Part shown: piece by piece, positions 42,146 to 51,198 of the stretch | Numbering within the stretch: the first letter of the stretch is position 1 | Layout of the letters: the number at the start of each line of letters is the position of its first letter | Origin: Nonomuraea thailandensis | GTDB lineage: Bacteria; Actinomycetota; Actinomycetes; Streptosporangiales; Streptosporangiaceae | Assembly (NCBI RefSeq): GCF_024172165.1 | Contig: NZ_JAMZEB010000002.1 | Span: 7,972,501-8,036,500, forward strand | Reading direction: 5' to 3' | DNA length: 64,000 bases | Made by a program: the position numbers and the translations under genes | Notes under the pieces: model-generated | What the model saw: only the letters and a program-made list of their open reading frames with translations | What the model was told of the DNA's origin: nothing | Databases searched by the model: none

Positions 42146-43078
42146 TCACGCGATGGGGTTCGTCGGGCAGGGGCGGGTTCTCGTCGGGGACAGGTCGTCG
42201 AGGCGGTGGCCGATCATCCGGGCGATGCCCTCGATGGTCTGGATGCCCGTCCCCTCGCCCGGCTGCCGGTCGGTCTGCACCGACAGCAGCAGGTCCCGCT
42301 CCGGCCCCACGACGCGGCCGTAACTGGTCACCGCCCACGTGTGGTGGATGAACGGCCGCGGCGTCCACCCGTTCTTCAGCGCCACCCTGTCGCCCGGCCT
42401 GGCGGCGGCGCTGACGCCCCACGCCTGGTCCTTCTGCACCCGCTCCATCAGCCCGAGCACCGTCCCCCGGTCGCCCGCCGTCAGCCCCTTGCCGCCCTTG
42501 ACCAGCACCTTCAGCAGGCGGATGCGGTCGGCGGGGCTGGTGTTGGTGCCGCCCCAGTACTTGCTCGGCCCCGGCGTGGTCTCCTTCAGCCCGATCCGGC
42601 GGTAGAAGTCGCTCATGGCCCCGCCGCCGCCGACGCGCGACCACAACACGTCGGCGGCGCGGTTGTCGCTCTCCCTGATCATGCGGGAGGCCAGGTCCCG
42701 CTCGCCCTCGTCGAGGCGGGAGTCGCGGCCGGCCAGCAGCGCGGCGAGGATGTCCACCTTGGCGCCGCTGGCGGTGATCATGTCGTGCTCGTGCTCCCCG
42801 TGGCCCAGCCGGACCCCGGTCACCAGGTCCAGCGCGCCGTAGACGATCCGGCCCGGCCGGCCGCGCACGTACTGGGCGATGTCGCGTTCGAGCCGTGCCC
42901 GGGCGGCATTACCCGCCCGGATGTCACGAAATTTCAGGACACAGCGGGCGACCTTGACCGGCGCCTCCACCGCGGCGGGCACCACCGGCGCCTTCCCCGC
43001 CCCGCAGCCGGCCGCGCAGCCGACCGCGCAGCCCGCCGCGACCGCCGATCCGAGCCAGGCCATCCACTTCCCACGCAC
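42146..43078 (-). CDS. Class A beta-lactamase-fold lipoprotein
   Basis: The 310-residue protein has an N-terminal signal with Cys-rich lipobox candidates (AGCAVGCAAGC). It has the class A layout: SxxK as SGAK (about 104-107), SDN as ESDNRAADVLW, and KNG in place of KTG. The Glu166 region (ExxLN) is not recognisable (KETTPGPSKYWGG). Loss of that deacylation motif argues for a penicillin-interactive or other serine-hydrolase role rather than true beta-lactamase activity. Confidence 0.8.
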   Translation of the reverse strand: MRGKWMAWLGSAVAAGCAVGCAAGCGAGKAPVVPAAVEAPVKVARCVLKFRDIRAGNAARARLERDIAQYVRGRPGRIVYGALDLVTGVRLGHGEHEHDMITASGAKVDILAALLAGRDSRLDEGERDLASRMIRESDNRAADVLWSRVGGGGAMSDFYRRIGLKETTPGPSKYWGGTNTSPADRIRLLKVLVKGGKGLTAGDRGTVLGLMERVQKDQAWGVSAAARPGDRVALKNGWTPRPFIHHTWAVTSYGRVVGPERDLLLSVQTDRQPGEGTGIQTIEGIARMIGHRLDDLSPTRTRPCPTNPIA

Positions 43079-43145
43079 GCGCGAACCCCCGTGATCTCGT
43101 CGGGGGTCGTACGGATGATGCCCGGCCGGGCGGCCCTGCCCATCC

Positions 43146-43165
43146 CGCCAGGCGGTTTCCTGGCG
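43146..43165 (-). terminator. Hairpin downstream of the alpha/beta hydrolase gene
   Basis: CGCCAGG (43146-43152) and CCTGGCG (43159-43165) form a perfect 7-bp stem with a 6-nt loop, 27 bp after the stop at 43192. It is a plausible terminator for the leftward oxidoreductase-hydrolase unit. Confidence 0.5.
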
Positions 43166-43191
43166 AGACCTTCAGCACTACCTTGCCGGGC

Positions 43192-44049
43192 TCAGAGGTG
43201 CTCGCCCAGGAAGGCCGCGGTCGCGTCCACGGCCTGCGTGACGTACGGCTCGCGGTCGTAGAGGTCGATGTGCTGCTTGGCGTCCACCCAGACGATCTCC
43301 TTCGGCCGGTCGAGCCGCCTGAACACCTCCTCCGCCCCCTCGGGGGAGCAGAACCGGTCCACCACGCCGTGCACGATCAGCGCCGGCTTCGGCGACAGGA
43401 AGTCGCTGCCCGTCATGTTGTCCATGGTCAGCAGCTCCAGCACGCTGGCCCTGGTCACCTCGTTCGCCCAGTGCGGGGACGCGCCGCGCTCGCCGCCGTA
43501 GTACGCGTACGGCTCGTCGCCGGGCATCGCGGCCTCACCCTGCCCGGCGACCGCGGGCAGGTACTCGACGGGCCCGCCCAGGTCCTGCCGCTCCAGCACG
43601 TCCAGGTAGGGCGCGAGGTCCGCGCCGCGCATCGCGTAGGGGTTGTTGTACGCCCCGGCGATGCCCGCGAACACCTTCACCCGGGGGTCGAAGGCGGCGA
43701 ACTTGAGCGCGTACCCACCGCCGAGGCAGATCCCGACCGCTCCGATCCGCCCGCGGTCCACCTCGGGCCGCGAGCGCAGGAAGGACACCGCCGCCCGCAG
43801 GTCGTGCAGCTTGCCCTGCGGGTCCTCGTGGCGGCGCGGCCGCCCCTCGGACTCGCCCCAGTTGCGGTGGTCGAAGGCCAGCGTGGCATACCCCCGCTCG
43901 GCCAGCCGGGCCGCGTACAGGCCCGTGACCTGGTCACGCACTCCGGTGAACGGCCCGGTGAACACCAGCCCCGGCCACGGCCCCACGCCGTCCGGCACCC
44001 GCAGATCGCCGGCCAGCGTGAGACCGTCCACCATGAAATCCACTCTCAT
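43192..44049 (-). CDS. Dienelactone hydrolase-like alpha/beta hydrolase
   Basis: The 285-residue alpha/beta hydrolase has an HRNWGESEG turn and the nucleophile elbow GICLGGGYAL. Cys sits where Ser usually does, as in dienelactone hydrolases. The acid follows in VHGVVDRFC and a His in AKQHIDLYD. It lies 10 bp after the FAD oxidoreductase gene and is probably cotranscribed. A GTG at 44055 is an alternative start. Substrate unknown; a link to amine metabolism is by context only. Confidence 0.82.
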   Translation of the reverse strand: MRVDFMVDGLTLAGDLRVPDGVGPWPGLVFTGPFTGVRDQVTGLYAARLAERGYATLAFDHRNWGESEGRPRRHEDPQGKLHDLRAAVSFLRSRPEVDRGRIGAVGICLGGGYALKFAAFDPRVKVFAGIAGAYNNPYAMRGADLAPYLDVLERQDLGGPVEYLPAVAGQGEAAMPGDEPYAYYGGERGASPHWANEVTRASVLELLTMDNMTGSDFLSPKPALIVHGVVDRFCSPEGAEEVFRRLDRPKEIVWVDAKQHIDLYDREPYVTQAVDATAAFLGEHL

Positions 44050-44059
44050 ACGCACCAGG

Positions 44060-45463
44060 CTACGAGTCGAACCCGAGCCCCATCCGATCGAGCGCGCGCA
44101 GCCACAGGTTGCGCCTGCCCTGGTGCTGGTCGGCCTGCGCGATCGACCAGCGGGTGAACTGGATCACCCCCGACCGCACCGGCTCGGGCGGGAACGGCAT
44201 CGGCTTCTCCTTCACCATGCGCAGCTCGGTGCGGTCGGTGGGCTTGCCCGACAGCAGGTCCAGCATGACGTTCGCGCCGAACCGGGTGGCGCCGACGCCC
44301 ATGCCGGTGTAGCCGGCGGCGTAGACGAGCCGGCCGCCGTGCGCCTGCCCGTAGAAGGCGCTGAACCGGCTGCACGTGTCGATCACGCCGCCCCACCTGT
44401 GGGTGAACCGCACCCCGTCGAGCTGCGGGAAGGTGTCGTAGAAGTGCCGCGCGAGCTTGACGAACGTCTCGTCGCGCTGGTCGTACTCGGGCTTGACCAG
44501 GCCCCCGTTGTAGTAGACGGCGTCGTAGCCGCCCCACAGGATCCGGTTGTCGTCGGTCAGCCGGTAGTAGTGGAACTGGTTGCCCGAATCGCCGACGCCC
44601 TGCCTGTTGCGCCAGCCCACGGAGTCGAGCTGGGCCGCGGTCAGGGGCTCGGTCATCAGCACGTAGTCGTACACCGGGACCACGAAGTGCTTCAGCCGCC
44701 GCAGCAGCGGCGGGAACACCCCGGTGCCCAGCGCCACCTGGCGCGCGCCCACCGTGCCGTGGGGCGTGCGCAGGGTGATCGTCGTGCCGTCGTCGGCCAT
44801 CGAGCGGACCGGGGTGCGCTCGTGGACGCGTACGCCGAGCCGCAGGCACGCGTCCCGCAGCCCCCACACCAGCCGCGCCGGGTCGAGCATGGCGCAGCCG
44901 CTGCGCTCCCAGAGCCCGCCCAGGTAGGTCGGCGAGTTCACCTCGGCCCGCACCTGCTCCCGGTCCAGCGGCAGGTAGTCGAGGCCGAGGTCGGAGATGA
45001 GGTCGAGGTGCTCGTTGAGGCCGTCGAGCTGCCACTCCTCGGTGGCCACGTGCAGCTCGCCGGTGCGTTCGAAGGAGCAGTCGACGCCGTAGCGCTCCAG
45101 CGTGCGCTCGATCTCGTCGAGGTTCTCGACGCCCATGCGTTCGAGCCGGTCGATCTCCTCGGGCCACCGCTCCAGCCCGTTGGCCAGGCCGTGGGTGAGG
45201 GTCGCCATGCAGAACCCGCCGTTGCGGCCGGTGGCCGCCCAGCCGATCCTGCGGCCCTCGATCAGGACGACGTCCAGCGAGGGGTCGCGCTCCTTGGCCA
45301 TCAGGGCCGTCCAGAGCCCCGAGAAGCCGCCGCCGACGACGACCAGGTCGGCGGTGGTGTGTCCGAAGAGCCGCGGTTGCGGCTCGGGTCTGGCCGGGCT
45401 GTCCAGCCAGTACGGCTTGCGCTCCGCGTCAGCCAGCGCCTTCAGCGGATCCACAAATCCCAC
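44060..45463 (-). CDS. FAD-dependent amine oxidoreductase (PuuB/DAO-like)
   Basis: The 467-residue protein has the dinucleotide fold DLVVVGGGFSGLWTALMAKE and AATGRNGGFCMA. The C-terminal FAD-binding stretch is YAAGYTGMGVGATRFGANVMLDLL, all typical of the DAO family and of gamma-glutamylputrescine oxidase (PuuB). Beside polyamine uptake genes and an aldehyde dehydrogenase, it probably oxidises putrescine or a derivative to the aldehyde. GTG 45463 follows AAGGGAA. A terminator separates it from the ABC genes, so it likely has its own promoter. Confidence 0.87.
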   Translation of the reverse strand: MGFVDPLKALADAERKPYWLDSPARPEPQPRLFGHTTADLVVVGGGFSGLWTALMAKERDPSLDVVLIEGRRIGWAATGRNGGFCMATLTHGLANGLERWPEEIDRLERMGVENLDEIERTLERYGVDCSFERTGELHVATEEWQLDGLNEHLDLISDLGLDYLPLDREQVRAEVNSPTYLGGLWERSGCAMLDPARLVWGLRDACLRLGVRVHERTPVRSMADDGTTITLRTPHGTVGARQVALGTGVFPPLLRRLKHFVVPVYDYVLMTEPLTAAQLDSVGWRNRQGVGDSGNQFHYYRLTDDNRILWGGYDAVYYNGGLVKPEYDQRDETFVKLARHFYDTFPQLDGVRFTHRWGGVIDTCSRFSAFYGQAHGGRLVYAAGYTGMGVGATRFGANVMLDLLSGKPTDRTELRMVKEKPMPFPPEPVRSGVIQFTRWSIAQADQHQGRRNLWLRALDRMGLGFDS

Positions 45464-45573
45464 TTCCCTTACGAAAGTCTGAGTTTTGAAAATTGCGGGA
45501 CCAATGAGGTGTCACGCGCGGGTTCCCCCCGCCGGAATCCGATCTCGCCTCCCTGTTCTTGGCCAAGGTGAAA

Positions 45574-45596
45574 CCCCTCCGCGACCTGCGGAGGGG
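45574..45596 (-). terminator. Terminator after the polyamine ABC operon
   Basis: CCCCTCCGC (45574-45582) and GCGGAGGGG (45588-45596) form a perfect 9-bp stem with a 5-nt loop, followed on the minus strand by TTT. It lies 18 bp past the permease stop and separates the transporter genes from the oxidoreductase. Confidence 0.75.
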
Positions 45597-45613
45597 AATC
45601 CGGAAGAATGTTC

Positions 45614-46399
45614 TCAGCTACGGCGGCGCGCCGCGACCGCGTTGCCCACGGCGATCAGCACCCCGATGCAGAAGATCAGCGTACCCATGACGTTGACCTG
45701 CGGCGGGATGCCGGTCTTCACCGCGCCGACGATCCACAGCGGGAAGGTGACGGTCGAGCCGTTGACGAAGCTGGTCACCACGTAGTCGTCGATGGACAGC
45801 GCGAAGGCCAGCATCCCGCCCGCCAGCACGCCCGGCAGGATCGCCGGCAGCGTGACCTGCTGGAACGTGCCCCAGGCCGTCGCGCCCAGGTCTCTGGCCG
45901 CCTCCTCCAGGGAGGGGTCCAGGGTGACGACCCGCGCCCGCACCGTGACCACCACGAACGACAGCGAGAACAGCACGTGCGAGATGATGATCGTGTTGGC
46001 GTCGCGCGGCACGTTGCCGGAGACGAACAACGACAGCAGCGAGGCCCCCATGACCAGCTCGGGCGTGGAGATGGCGGCGAAGACCAGGAAGTTCGTCGCT
46101 CCCTGGCCGCGGAAGCGGTGCCTGCCGAGCGCCAGGCCCAGCATGGTGCCGATCACGACCGTGATGATCGTGCTGATCAGGGCGATCACCAGCGAGTTGC
46201 GCAGCGCGACGGTGAGGTCGGAGATCTCGAACAGCTCGGCGTACCAGCGCAGGGTGAAGCCCTGCCAGGTGGTGTTGGACTTGCTCTGCTTGTCGTTGAA
46301 GCCGAACAGGATCATCACGGCGATCGGCGACGACAGCCAGACGATGATCAGCCAGGTGTAGAGGTGCAGCAGCCGGTCGCCGGCCCGCGCGCCCCTCAT
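45614..46399 (-). CDS. potC: Spermidine/putrescine ABC transporter permease (PotC-like)
   Basis: The 261-residue inner-membrane permease has six helices. The EAA loop reads SLEEAARDLGATAWGTFQQVTLPAILPG, and SIDDYVVTSFVNG is conserved in PotC proteins. ATG 46399 overlaps the PotB stop (ATGA). It forms the transmembrane channel with PotB. Confidence 0.9.
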   Translation of the reverse strand: MRGARAGDRLLHLYTWLIIVWLSSPIAVMILFGFNDKQSKSNTTWQGFTLRWYAELFEISDLTVALRNSLVIALISTIITVVIGTMLGLALGRHRFRGQGATNFLVFAAISTPELVMGASLLSLFVSGNVPRDANTIIISHVLFSLSFVVVTVRARVVTLDPSLEEAARDLGATAWGTFQQVTLPAILPGVLAGGMLAFALSIDDYVVTSFVNGSTVTFPLWIVGAVKTGIPPQVNVMGTLIFCIGVLIAVGNAVAARRRS

Positions 46400-47247
46400 C
46401 GGGCCGCCGCCTCTAGCACGTTCTCGGTCCCGAGCGCCCGCGCGTAGATGAAGATGCCCACCAGCAGCACCGCCATCAGCGTGAACGACAGCGCCGAGGC
46501 GGTCGGGTAGTCGAGGTTGGTCAGGTACTCCGTCTGGATGATGTTGCCGATCATCGTGTTCGAGGTGCCGCCGAGGATGGCGGCGTTGATCGGGTCGGCC
46601 GTGGCGGGCACGAACGTCATCAGCACCCCGGCGAACACCCCCGGCAGCGACAGCGGCAGCACCACCCGCCGGAAGGCCGCCGCCCGCGTCGCGTACAGGT
46701 CCTGGGCCGCCTCCACCACGCGCGGGTCCACCTGCTCCAGCGCCACGTAGATCGGCAGGATCATGAACGGCAGGAAGTTGTAGGTCAGCCCGCCCACCAC
46801 CGCGAACGTCGTGGCCAGCACGTGGAAGTCCTCGGGCAGCAGCCCCCAGCCCTTGAGCGTGCCGAACAGGATGCCGTTGTCCGACAGCAGGAAGTTCCAC
46901 GAGATCGTGCGCAGCACGAACGAGACGAAGAACGGCAGCAGGAGCAGGAACAGGTACATCGACTTGCGGGCGCCGGCCTTGAAGGCGATGAAGTACGCCA
47001 CCGGGTAGCCGATGACCAGCATGGCCACGGTGGCGAGCCCGCCGTAGACCAGCGACCGGACGAGCTGCGTGCTGTAGCGGCCGATCGCGTCCGTGTAGTT
47101 GGAGAAGCTGAACGTCATGGCGAAGCCGTCGATGGCGTTGCCGGTCTGCAGCGACACCGACGCCATCGCGACCATGGGCACGACCAGGAAGATCGCCAGC
47201 CACATCCAGCTCGGCAGCGCGAGCAGGTAGGGGGTGAGCCGCCGCAT
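46396..47247 (-). CDS. potB: Spermidine/putrescine ABC transporter permease (PotB-like)
   Basis: The 283-residue permease has an EAA loop (VVEAAQDLYATRAAAFRRVVLPLSLPG) and a PotB-typical first helix (PYLLALPSWMWLAIFLVVPM). It begins 3 bp after the PotD stop. With PotC, PotA and PotD it forms a type I polyamine importer. Confidence 0.9.
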   Translation of the reverse strand: MRRLTPYLLALPSWMWLAIFLVVPMVAMASVSLQTGNAIDGFAMTFSFSNYTDAIGRYSTQLVRSLVYGGLATVAMLVIGYPVAYFIAFKAGARKSMYLFLLLLPFFVSFVLRTISWNFLLSDNGILFGTLKGWGLLPEDFHVLATTFAVVGGLTYNFLPFMILPIYVALEQVDPRVVEAAQDLYATRAAAFRRVVLPLSLPGVFAGVLMTFVPATADPINAAILGGTSNTMIGNIIQTEYLTNLDYPTASALSFTLMAVLLVGIFIYARALGTENVLEAAAR

Positions 47248-47250
47248 CGG

Positions 47251-48465
47251 TTACGCCTGGGTGATGGACTGGAAGATCGGGTTGAACACCTGCTCCTGCT
47301 GGGTGGTGAGCCGGGTGTAGTTGCGCAGCTTGGCGTAGTCGGACTCGGAGGGGAACATGAGGGCGCTGCCGACCATGTCCTCCAGCGCCTTCTTGTCCTC
47401 GCCCTTGGCCGTCGCGGCCTTCTCGCGCAGCAGGTCCTGCACGGCGGGGACCGGGGTGACGTACTGGATGTACTCGTCGAGCTCCGCGGCCACGGCCGGC
47501 TGGTAGAGGTAGTCCATCAGCATGAGGGCGTCCACCGGGTTGGCCGCGCCCTTGGGGATGAGCATGTTGTCGGTCCAGATCGTGCCGCCCTCGGCCGGCA
47601 CGACGAACTTCACCGGCTCGCCGGCGAGCTGCCGCTGGAACACGTCGCCGGACCAGGCCATGGTCAGCCAGACGTCGCCCTTCGACACGGCGTCGATATA
47701 CGACTGATCATAATATTTCCGCACAATTCCGGCGTCGCGCTGCGCCTTCAGCTTCTCGCCGGCCTTGTTCCAGTCCGCCTCGGTGGACTTCTCCGGGTCG
47801 ATGCCCAGCGCGATCATGCCGAAGTTGGCGATCTCCTGGGCGTCGGCCATCATGCCGACCCGCCCCTTGTACTTCGGGTCGAACAGCGACTCGATGCTGG
47901 TGATCTCGTCCTTGACGTACTTGGTGTTGTAGGCGATGCCGGTCACCCCGGAGGTGTACGGCACCGTGTACTTGTTACCCGGGTCGTACGAGCGCTCCTT
48001 GTACTTCTGCCCGGCGTTGGCCTGGAAGTTCGGCAGCTTGGAGTGGTCGAGCGGCACCGCGTAACCCAGCTCGATCATGTGCTGGAGCTGGATGCCGTTG
48101 GTCATGACGACGATGTCGTAGCCCAGCGGCTGCCCGGCGCGCAGCACGGGGTCGGCCTTGCCGAAGAACTCGGCGTTCTCCTGGATGACCTCCTTGTACT
48201 CGTACGCGATGCCGGTGTCCTGCTTGAACTTCTCCAGCGGGCCCTTGTCCTCGGGCATGTACTCGGGCCAGTTGGCGAAGACGACCTTGCCGTTCTTCTT
48301 CTGCTTGGCCCAGTAGTCGGCGACGGCGTCGGCCTTCGGGGGCGCCGCCTTCTGCCCCTGCACGCCGCAGGCGGCCAGGGCGAGCCCGGCGGCCGAGAAG
48401 CCGGCCAGGCGGAAGACGTCACGACGGGTGCGGGGCTGCGTCATTCCACGCATGAAGGGGTTCAT
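47251..48465 (-). CDS. potD: Polyamine ABC transporter substrate-binding lipoprotein (PotD-like)
   Basis: The 404-residue protein has a twin-arginine lipoprotein signal (RRDVFRLAGFSAAGLALAACG). The mature domain matches PotD/PotF proteins: FANWPEYMPED, VMTNGIQLQHMIELGYAVPLDHSKLPN and SYGVTG-like YTSGVTGIAYNTK. Twin-arginine export implies folding before secretion, as is common for actinomycete solute-binding proteins. It captures putrescine or spermidine outside the membrane. Confidence 0.9.
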   Translation of the reverse strand: MNPFMRGMTQPRTRRDVFRLAGFSAAGLALAACGVQGQKAAPPKADAVADYWAKQKKNGKVVFANWPEYMPEDKGPLEKFKQDTGIAYEYKEVIQENAEFFGKADPVLRAGQPLGYDIVVMTNGIQLQHMIELGYAVPLDHSKLPNFQANAGQKYKERSYDPGNKYTVPYTSGVTGIAYNTKYVKDEITSIESLFDPKYKGRVGMMADAQEIANFGMIALGIDPEKSTEADWNKAGEKLKAQRDAGIVRKYYDQSYIDAVSKGDVWLTMAWSGDVFQRQLAGEPVKFVVPAEGGTIWTDNMLIPKGAANPVDALMLMDYLYQPAVAAELDEYIQYVTPVPAVQDLLREKAATAKGEDKKALEDMVGSALMFPSESDYAKLRNYTRLTTQQEQVFNPIFQSITQA

Positions 48466-48474
48466 GGGGTGCTA

Positions 48475-49542
48475 TCAACTTCCAATCACGTACGAGTGCT
48501 GCGCCTGCCACGACAGCCAGACGGAGTCGCCCCGCTCCGCCGTGGCCGTCGCGTCATGCGCGTTCTGCTGGAACACGGTGACCTCGGCCCCGTCAGCGAG
48601 ACTCACCGCATAGCTGTTATACGTGCCGAGATACACCACCTCGGCCACGGTGCCCCGCACGGCGCTCAGCCCCTGCGCGGGCTCGTCCGTGCCGATGGTG
48701 ATCTTCTCGGGCCGCACGGTCACCGTCACGTCGCCGTCCTGGCCGGGCACCAGCACCCGGCCGCCGCCGACCTTCAGCTCGCCGCCGGTCGCGGCGCCGG
48801 CGAGCAGGTTGGAGGTGCCGATGAAGCCGGCCACGAAGGCCGTGGCGGGCCGCTCGTAGATCTCGCGCGGGCCGGCGAGCTGCTCGACCACGCCGTCGTT
48901 CATGACGGCGATGCGGTCGCTCATGGTCAGCGCCTCGCTCTGGTCGTGCGTGACGTACACGAACGTGATGCCGACCTCGCGCTGGATGCGCTTGAGCTCG
49001 ATCTGCATGGCCTGGCGCAGCTTGAGGTCGAGCGCGCCGAGCGGCTCGTCGAGCAGCAGCGCGCGCGGCCGGTTGACCAGCGCCCTGGCCAGGGCCACGC
49101 GCTGCTGCTGGCCGCCGGAGAGCTGGCGCGGCATGCGCCTGCCCCGGTCGGCGAGGTCGACGATCTCCAGCATCTCGCCGACCCGCCGGTCGATCTCCGC
49201 CTTCGGCGACTTGCGCTGCTTGAGCCCGAACGCCACGTTGTCCCAGACGCTCATGTGCGGGAAGAGCGCGTAGGACTGGAAGACCATGTTGACGTCGCGC
49301 TTGTTCGGGGGGACGTTCGTGACGTCCTGGCCGTAGAGCTTCACCAGGCCCTTGGTGGGCGCCTCGAAGCCCGCGATCATCCTCATGGTCGTGGTCTTGC
49401 CACAGCCGGAGGGCCCGAGGAGGGAGAAGAACTCCCCCTCCTCGATGCCCAGCGTCACACCTCTGACTGCCTGGACGACCTCGCCATGCGAGTGGTACTC
49501 CTTGACGACGTCCGCAAGCTCGATCGCACTCAGCCCGGTCAT
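48475..49542 (-). CDS. potA: Polyamine ABC transporter ATP-binding protein (PotA-like)
   Basis: The 355-residue ATPase has Walker A GPSGCGKTT, signature LSGGQQQRVALARAL, Walker B LLLDEPLGALD, H-loop VYVTHDQ and a C-terminal TOBE domain (VTVRPEKITIGTDEPAQG). It lies between the aldehyde dehydrogenase and PotD genes, with gaps of 21 and 9 bp, so the five genes form one operon. Confidence 0.92.
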   Translation of the reverse strand: MTGLSAIELADVVKEYHSHGEVVQAVRGVTLGIEEGEFFSLLGPSGCGKTTTMRMIAGFEAPTKGLVKLYGQDVTNVPPNKRDVNMVFQSYALFPHMSVWDNVAFGLKQRKSPKAEIDRRVGEMLEIVDLADRGRRMPRQLSGGQQQRVALARALVNRPRALLLDEPLGALDLKLRQAMQIELKRIQREVGITFVYVTHDQSEALTMSDRIAVMNDGVVEQLAGPREIYERPATAFVAGFIGTSNLLAGAATGGELKVGGGRVLVPGQDGDVTVTVRPEKITIGTDEPAQGLSAVRGTVAEVVYLGTYNSYAVSLADGAEVTVFQQNAHDATATAERGDSVWLSWQAQHSYVIGS

Positions 49543-49563
49543 TTCCAGGTTCGTTCCTTGCCG

Positions 49564-50997
49564 CTATTCGCCGATGTAGTGCATGACGTGCTTGACCCGG
49601 GTGTAGTCGTGCAGACCGAACACCGAGAGGTCCTTGCCGTATCCGGAGTGCTTGAAGCCGCCGTGCGGCATCTCCGAGACGAACGGGATGTGCGTGTTGA
49701 CCCAGACCACGCCGAAGTCGAGCCGGTTCGACATGCGCATGGCGCGGCCGTGGTCGGAGGTCCAGACCGAGCCGCTCAGGCCGTACCTCACGTCGTTGGC
49801 CTTGGCCAGGGCGTCGGCCTCGTCGGTGAACGTCTGGACGGTGATCACGGGGCCGAAGACCTCGTTCTGCACCATCTCGTCGTCCTGACGCAGCCCGTCG
49901 ACGATGGTCGGGGCGAAGAAGTAGCCCTTGTCGCCGACGCGGTGACCGCCCGTGAGGACCTTGGCGTGCGCGGGGACCCGGTCGATGAAGCCCTGGACCC
50001 TGGTGAGCTGGTTCTCGTTGTTGAGCGGGCCGTAGAGGGCGTCCTCGTTGCCCAGGTCGCCGGTGACGGTGCCGGCGGCGGCCTCGGTGAGCGCGGCCAC
50101 GAACTCGTCGTGCACGCTCTCGTGCACCAGCACGCGGCAGGCGGCCGTGCAGTCCTGGCCGGCGTTGTAGAGGCCCGCGGTGGCGATGTCGCCGGCGGCC
50201 CTGCGCAGGTCCTTGACGTCCTCGAAGACCACGACCGGCGCCTTGCCGCCGAGCTCCAGGTGCACGCGCTTGAGGTCGTCGGCGGCGCTCCTGGCCACCG
50301 ACATGCCCGCGCCGACCGAGCCGGTGATGGCCACCATGGCCGCGGTCGGGTGGCTGACCACCATGGCGCCGCTCTCGCGGTCGCCGGTGACGACGTTGAA
50401 GACGCCGGCCGGCAGCACCTCGCCGAGGATCTCGGCCAGCTTCAGCGTGGAGACCGGGGTGGTGTCGGACGGCTTGAGCACGATCGTGTTGCCGGCGGCC
50501 AGCGCCGGGGCGATCTTCCAGACCGCCATCATCATCGGGTAGTTCCACGGCGTGACCTGGCCGATCACGCCGATGGGCTCGTGCCTGATGACGCTGGTGT
50601 GCTCGGCCAGGAACTCGCCGGCCGTCGGGCCCTCCAGCGTGCGCGCCGCGCCCGCGAAGAAGCGGAAGTGGTCGGCGGCGACCGGCGTCTCGTCCTCGGC
50701 CATGCGGGCGCGGGGCTTGCCGGTGTTGAGGCACTCGGCCTCGTTGATCTCATCGGCCCGGGCGTCGATCGCGTCGGCGACCTTGAGCAGCAGGTTCGCC
50801 CGCTCGCCCGGGGTGGTCCTGCCCCACGACTCGAACGCGGCGGCCGCGGCGGCGAAGGCGGCGTCGACATCCTCCTGACCCGAGACGGGAGCCTGGACAT
50901 AGGCCTCACCCGTGCACGGATCGATGATGTCGGAGAATCGGCCGCTCTTGGCGTCCACGAACTCACCGTTGATGTAGTTCTGCAGACGGGTGGTCAA
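49564..50997 (-). CDS. Gamma-aminobutyraldehyde dehydrogenase
   Basis: The 477-residue NAD-dependent aldehyde dehydrogenase has Rossmann motif GSVGAG, catalytic Glu in LELGGKAP and nucleophilic Cys in NAGQDCTAACR. The N-terminal QNYINGEFVDA and the operon context fit the PatD/aminobutyraldehyde branch, which converts 4-aminobutyraldehyde to GABA. The start is TTG 50997, with GAGGAGG 8-9 nt upstream; no ATG fits. It is the first gene of the leftward polyamine operon and is divergent from an Lrp regulator. Confidence 0.9.
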   Translation of the reverse strand: MTTRLQNYINGEFVDAKSGRFSDIIDPCTGEAYVQAPVSGQEDVDAAFAAAAAAFESWGRTTPGERANLLLKVADAIDARADEINEAECLNTGKPRARMAEDETPVAADHFRFFAGAARTLEGPTAGEFLAEHTSVIRHEPIGVIGQVTPWNYPMMMAVWKIAPALAAGNTIVLKPSDTTPVSTLKLAEILGEVLPAGVFNVVTGDRESGAMVVSHPTAAMVAITGSVGAGMSVARSAADDLKRVHLELGGKAPVVVFEDVKDLRRAAGDIATAGLYNAGQDCTAACRVLVHESVHDEFVAALTEAAAGTVTGDLGNEDALYGPLNNENQLTRVQGFIDRVPAHAKVLTGGHRVGDKGYFFAPTIVDGLRQDDEMVQNEVFGPVITVQTFTDEADALAKANDVRYGLSGSVWTSDHGRAMRMSNRLDFGVVWVNTHIPFVSEMPHGGFKHSGYGKDLSVFGLHDYTRVKHVMHYIGE

Positions 50998-51103
50998 GGT
51001 GATGACCTCCTCGTGAGGTGGCTGAGATGCCGCGACTCTGACAGAGCAGATGCATCACGACAAGGGATTTCGTGGTGAAGATATCAAATTGCTACGAATT
51101 CGC

Positions 51104-51131
51104 TTGACAGACCGCGAAGAACTGACAACAT
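51104..51131 (+). promoter_or_regulatory. Promoter of the polyamine-locus Lrp regulator
   Basis: TTGACA (51104-51109, perfect consensus) and CAACAT (51126-51131) are 16 bp apart in the 201-bp divergent region. The AT-rich segment just upstream (51080-51100, GATATCAAATTGCTACGAATT) is a likely Lrp-binding site shared with the leftward operon. Confidence 0.6.
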
Positions 51132-51198
51132 GTCGCACCAGGACGGCAACCCGGCGGGAACGACCCCGTAACGCCGGACCGCTAGGAGGATCCGCTCA

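Noticed and set aside
42146..43078. An antibiotic-resistance beta-lactamase
   Set aside because: The Glu166 motif is not recognisable and KTG is replaced by KNG, so resistance cannot be claimed from sequence.
46822..51078. A 1,418-codon open frame on the + strand
   Set aside because: It is antisense to five well-supported genes (PotB, PotD, PotA, aldehyde dehydrogenase). Its low-complexity Arg/His/Asp/Val composition is typical of shadow frames in GC-rich DNA.
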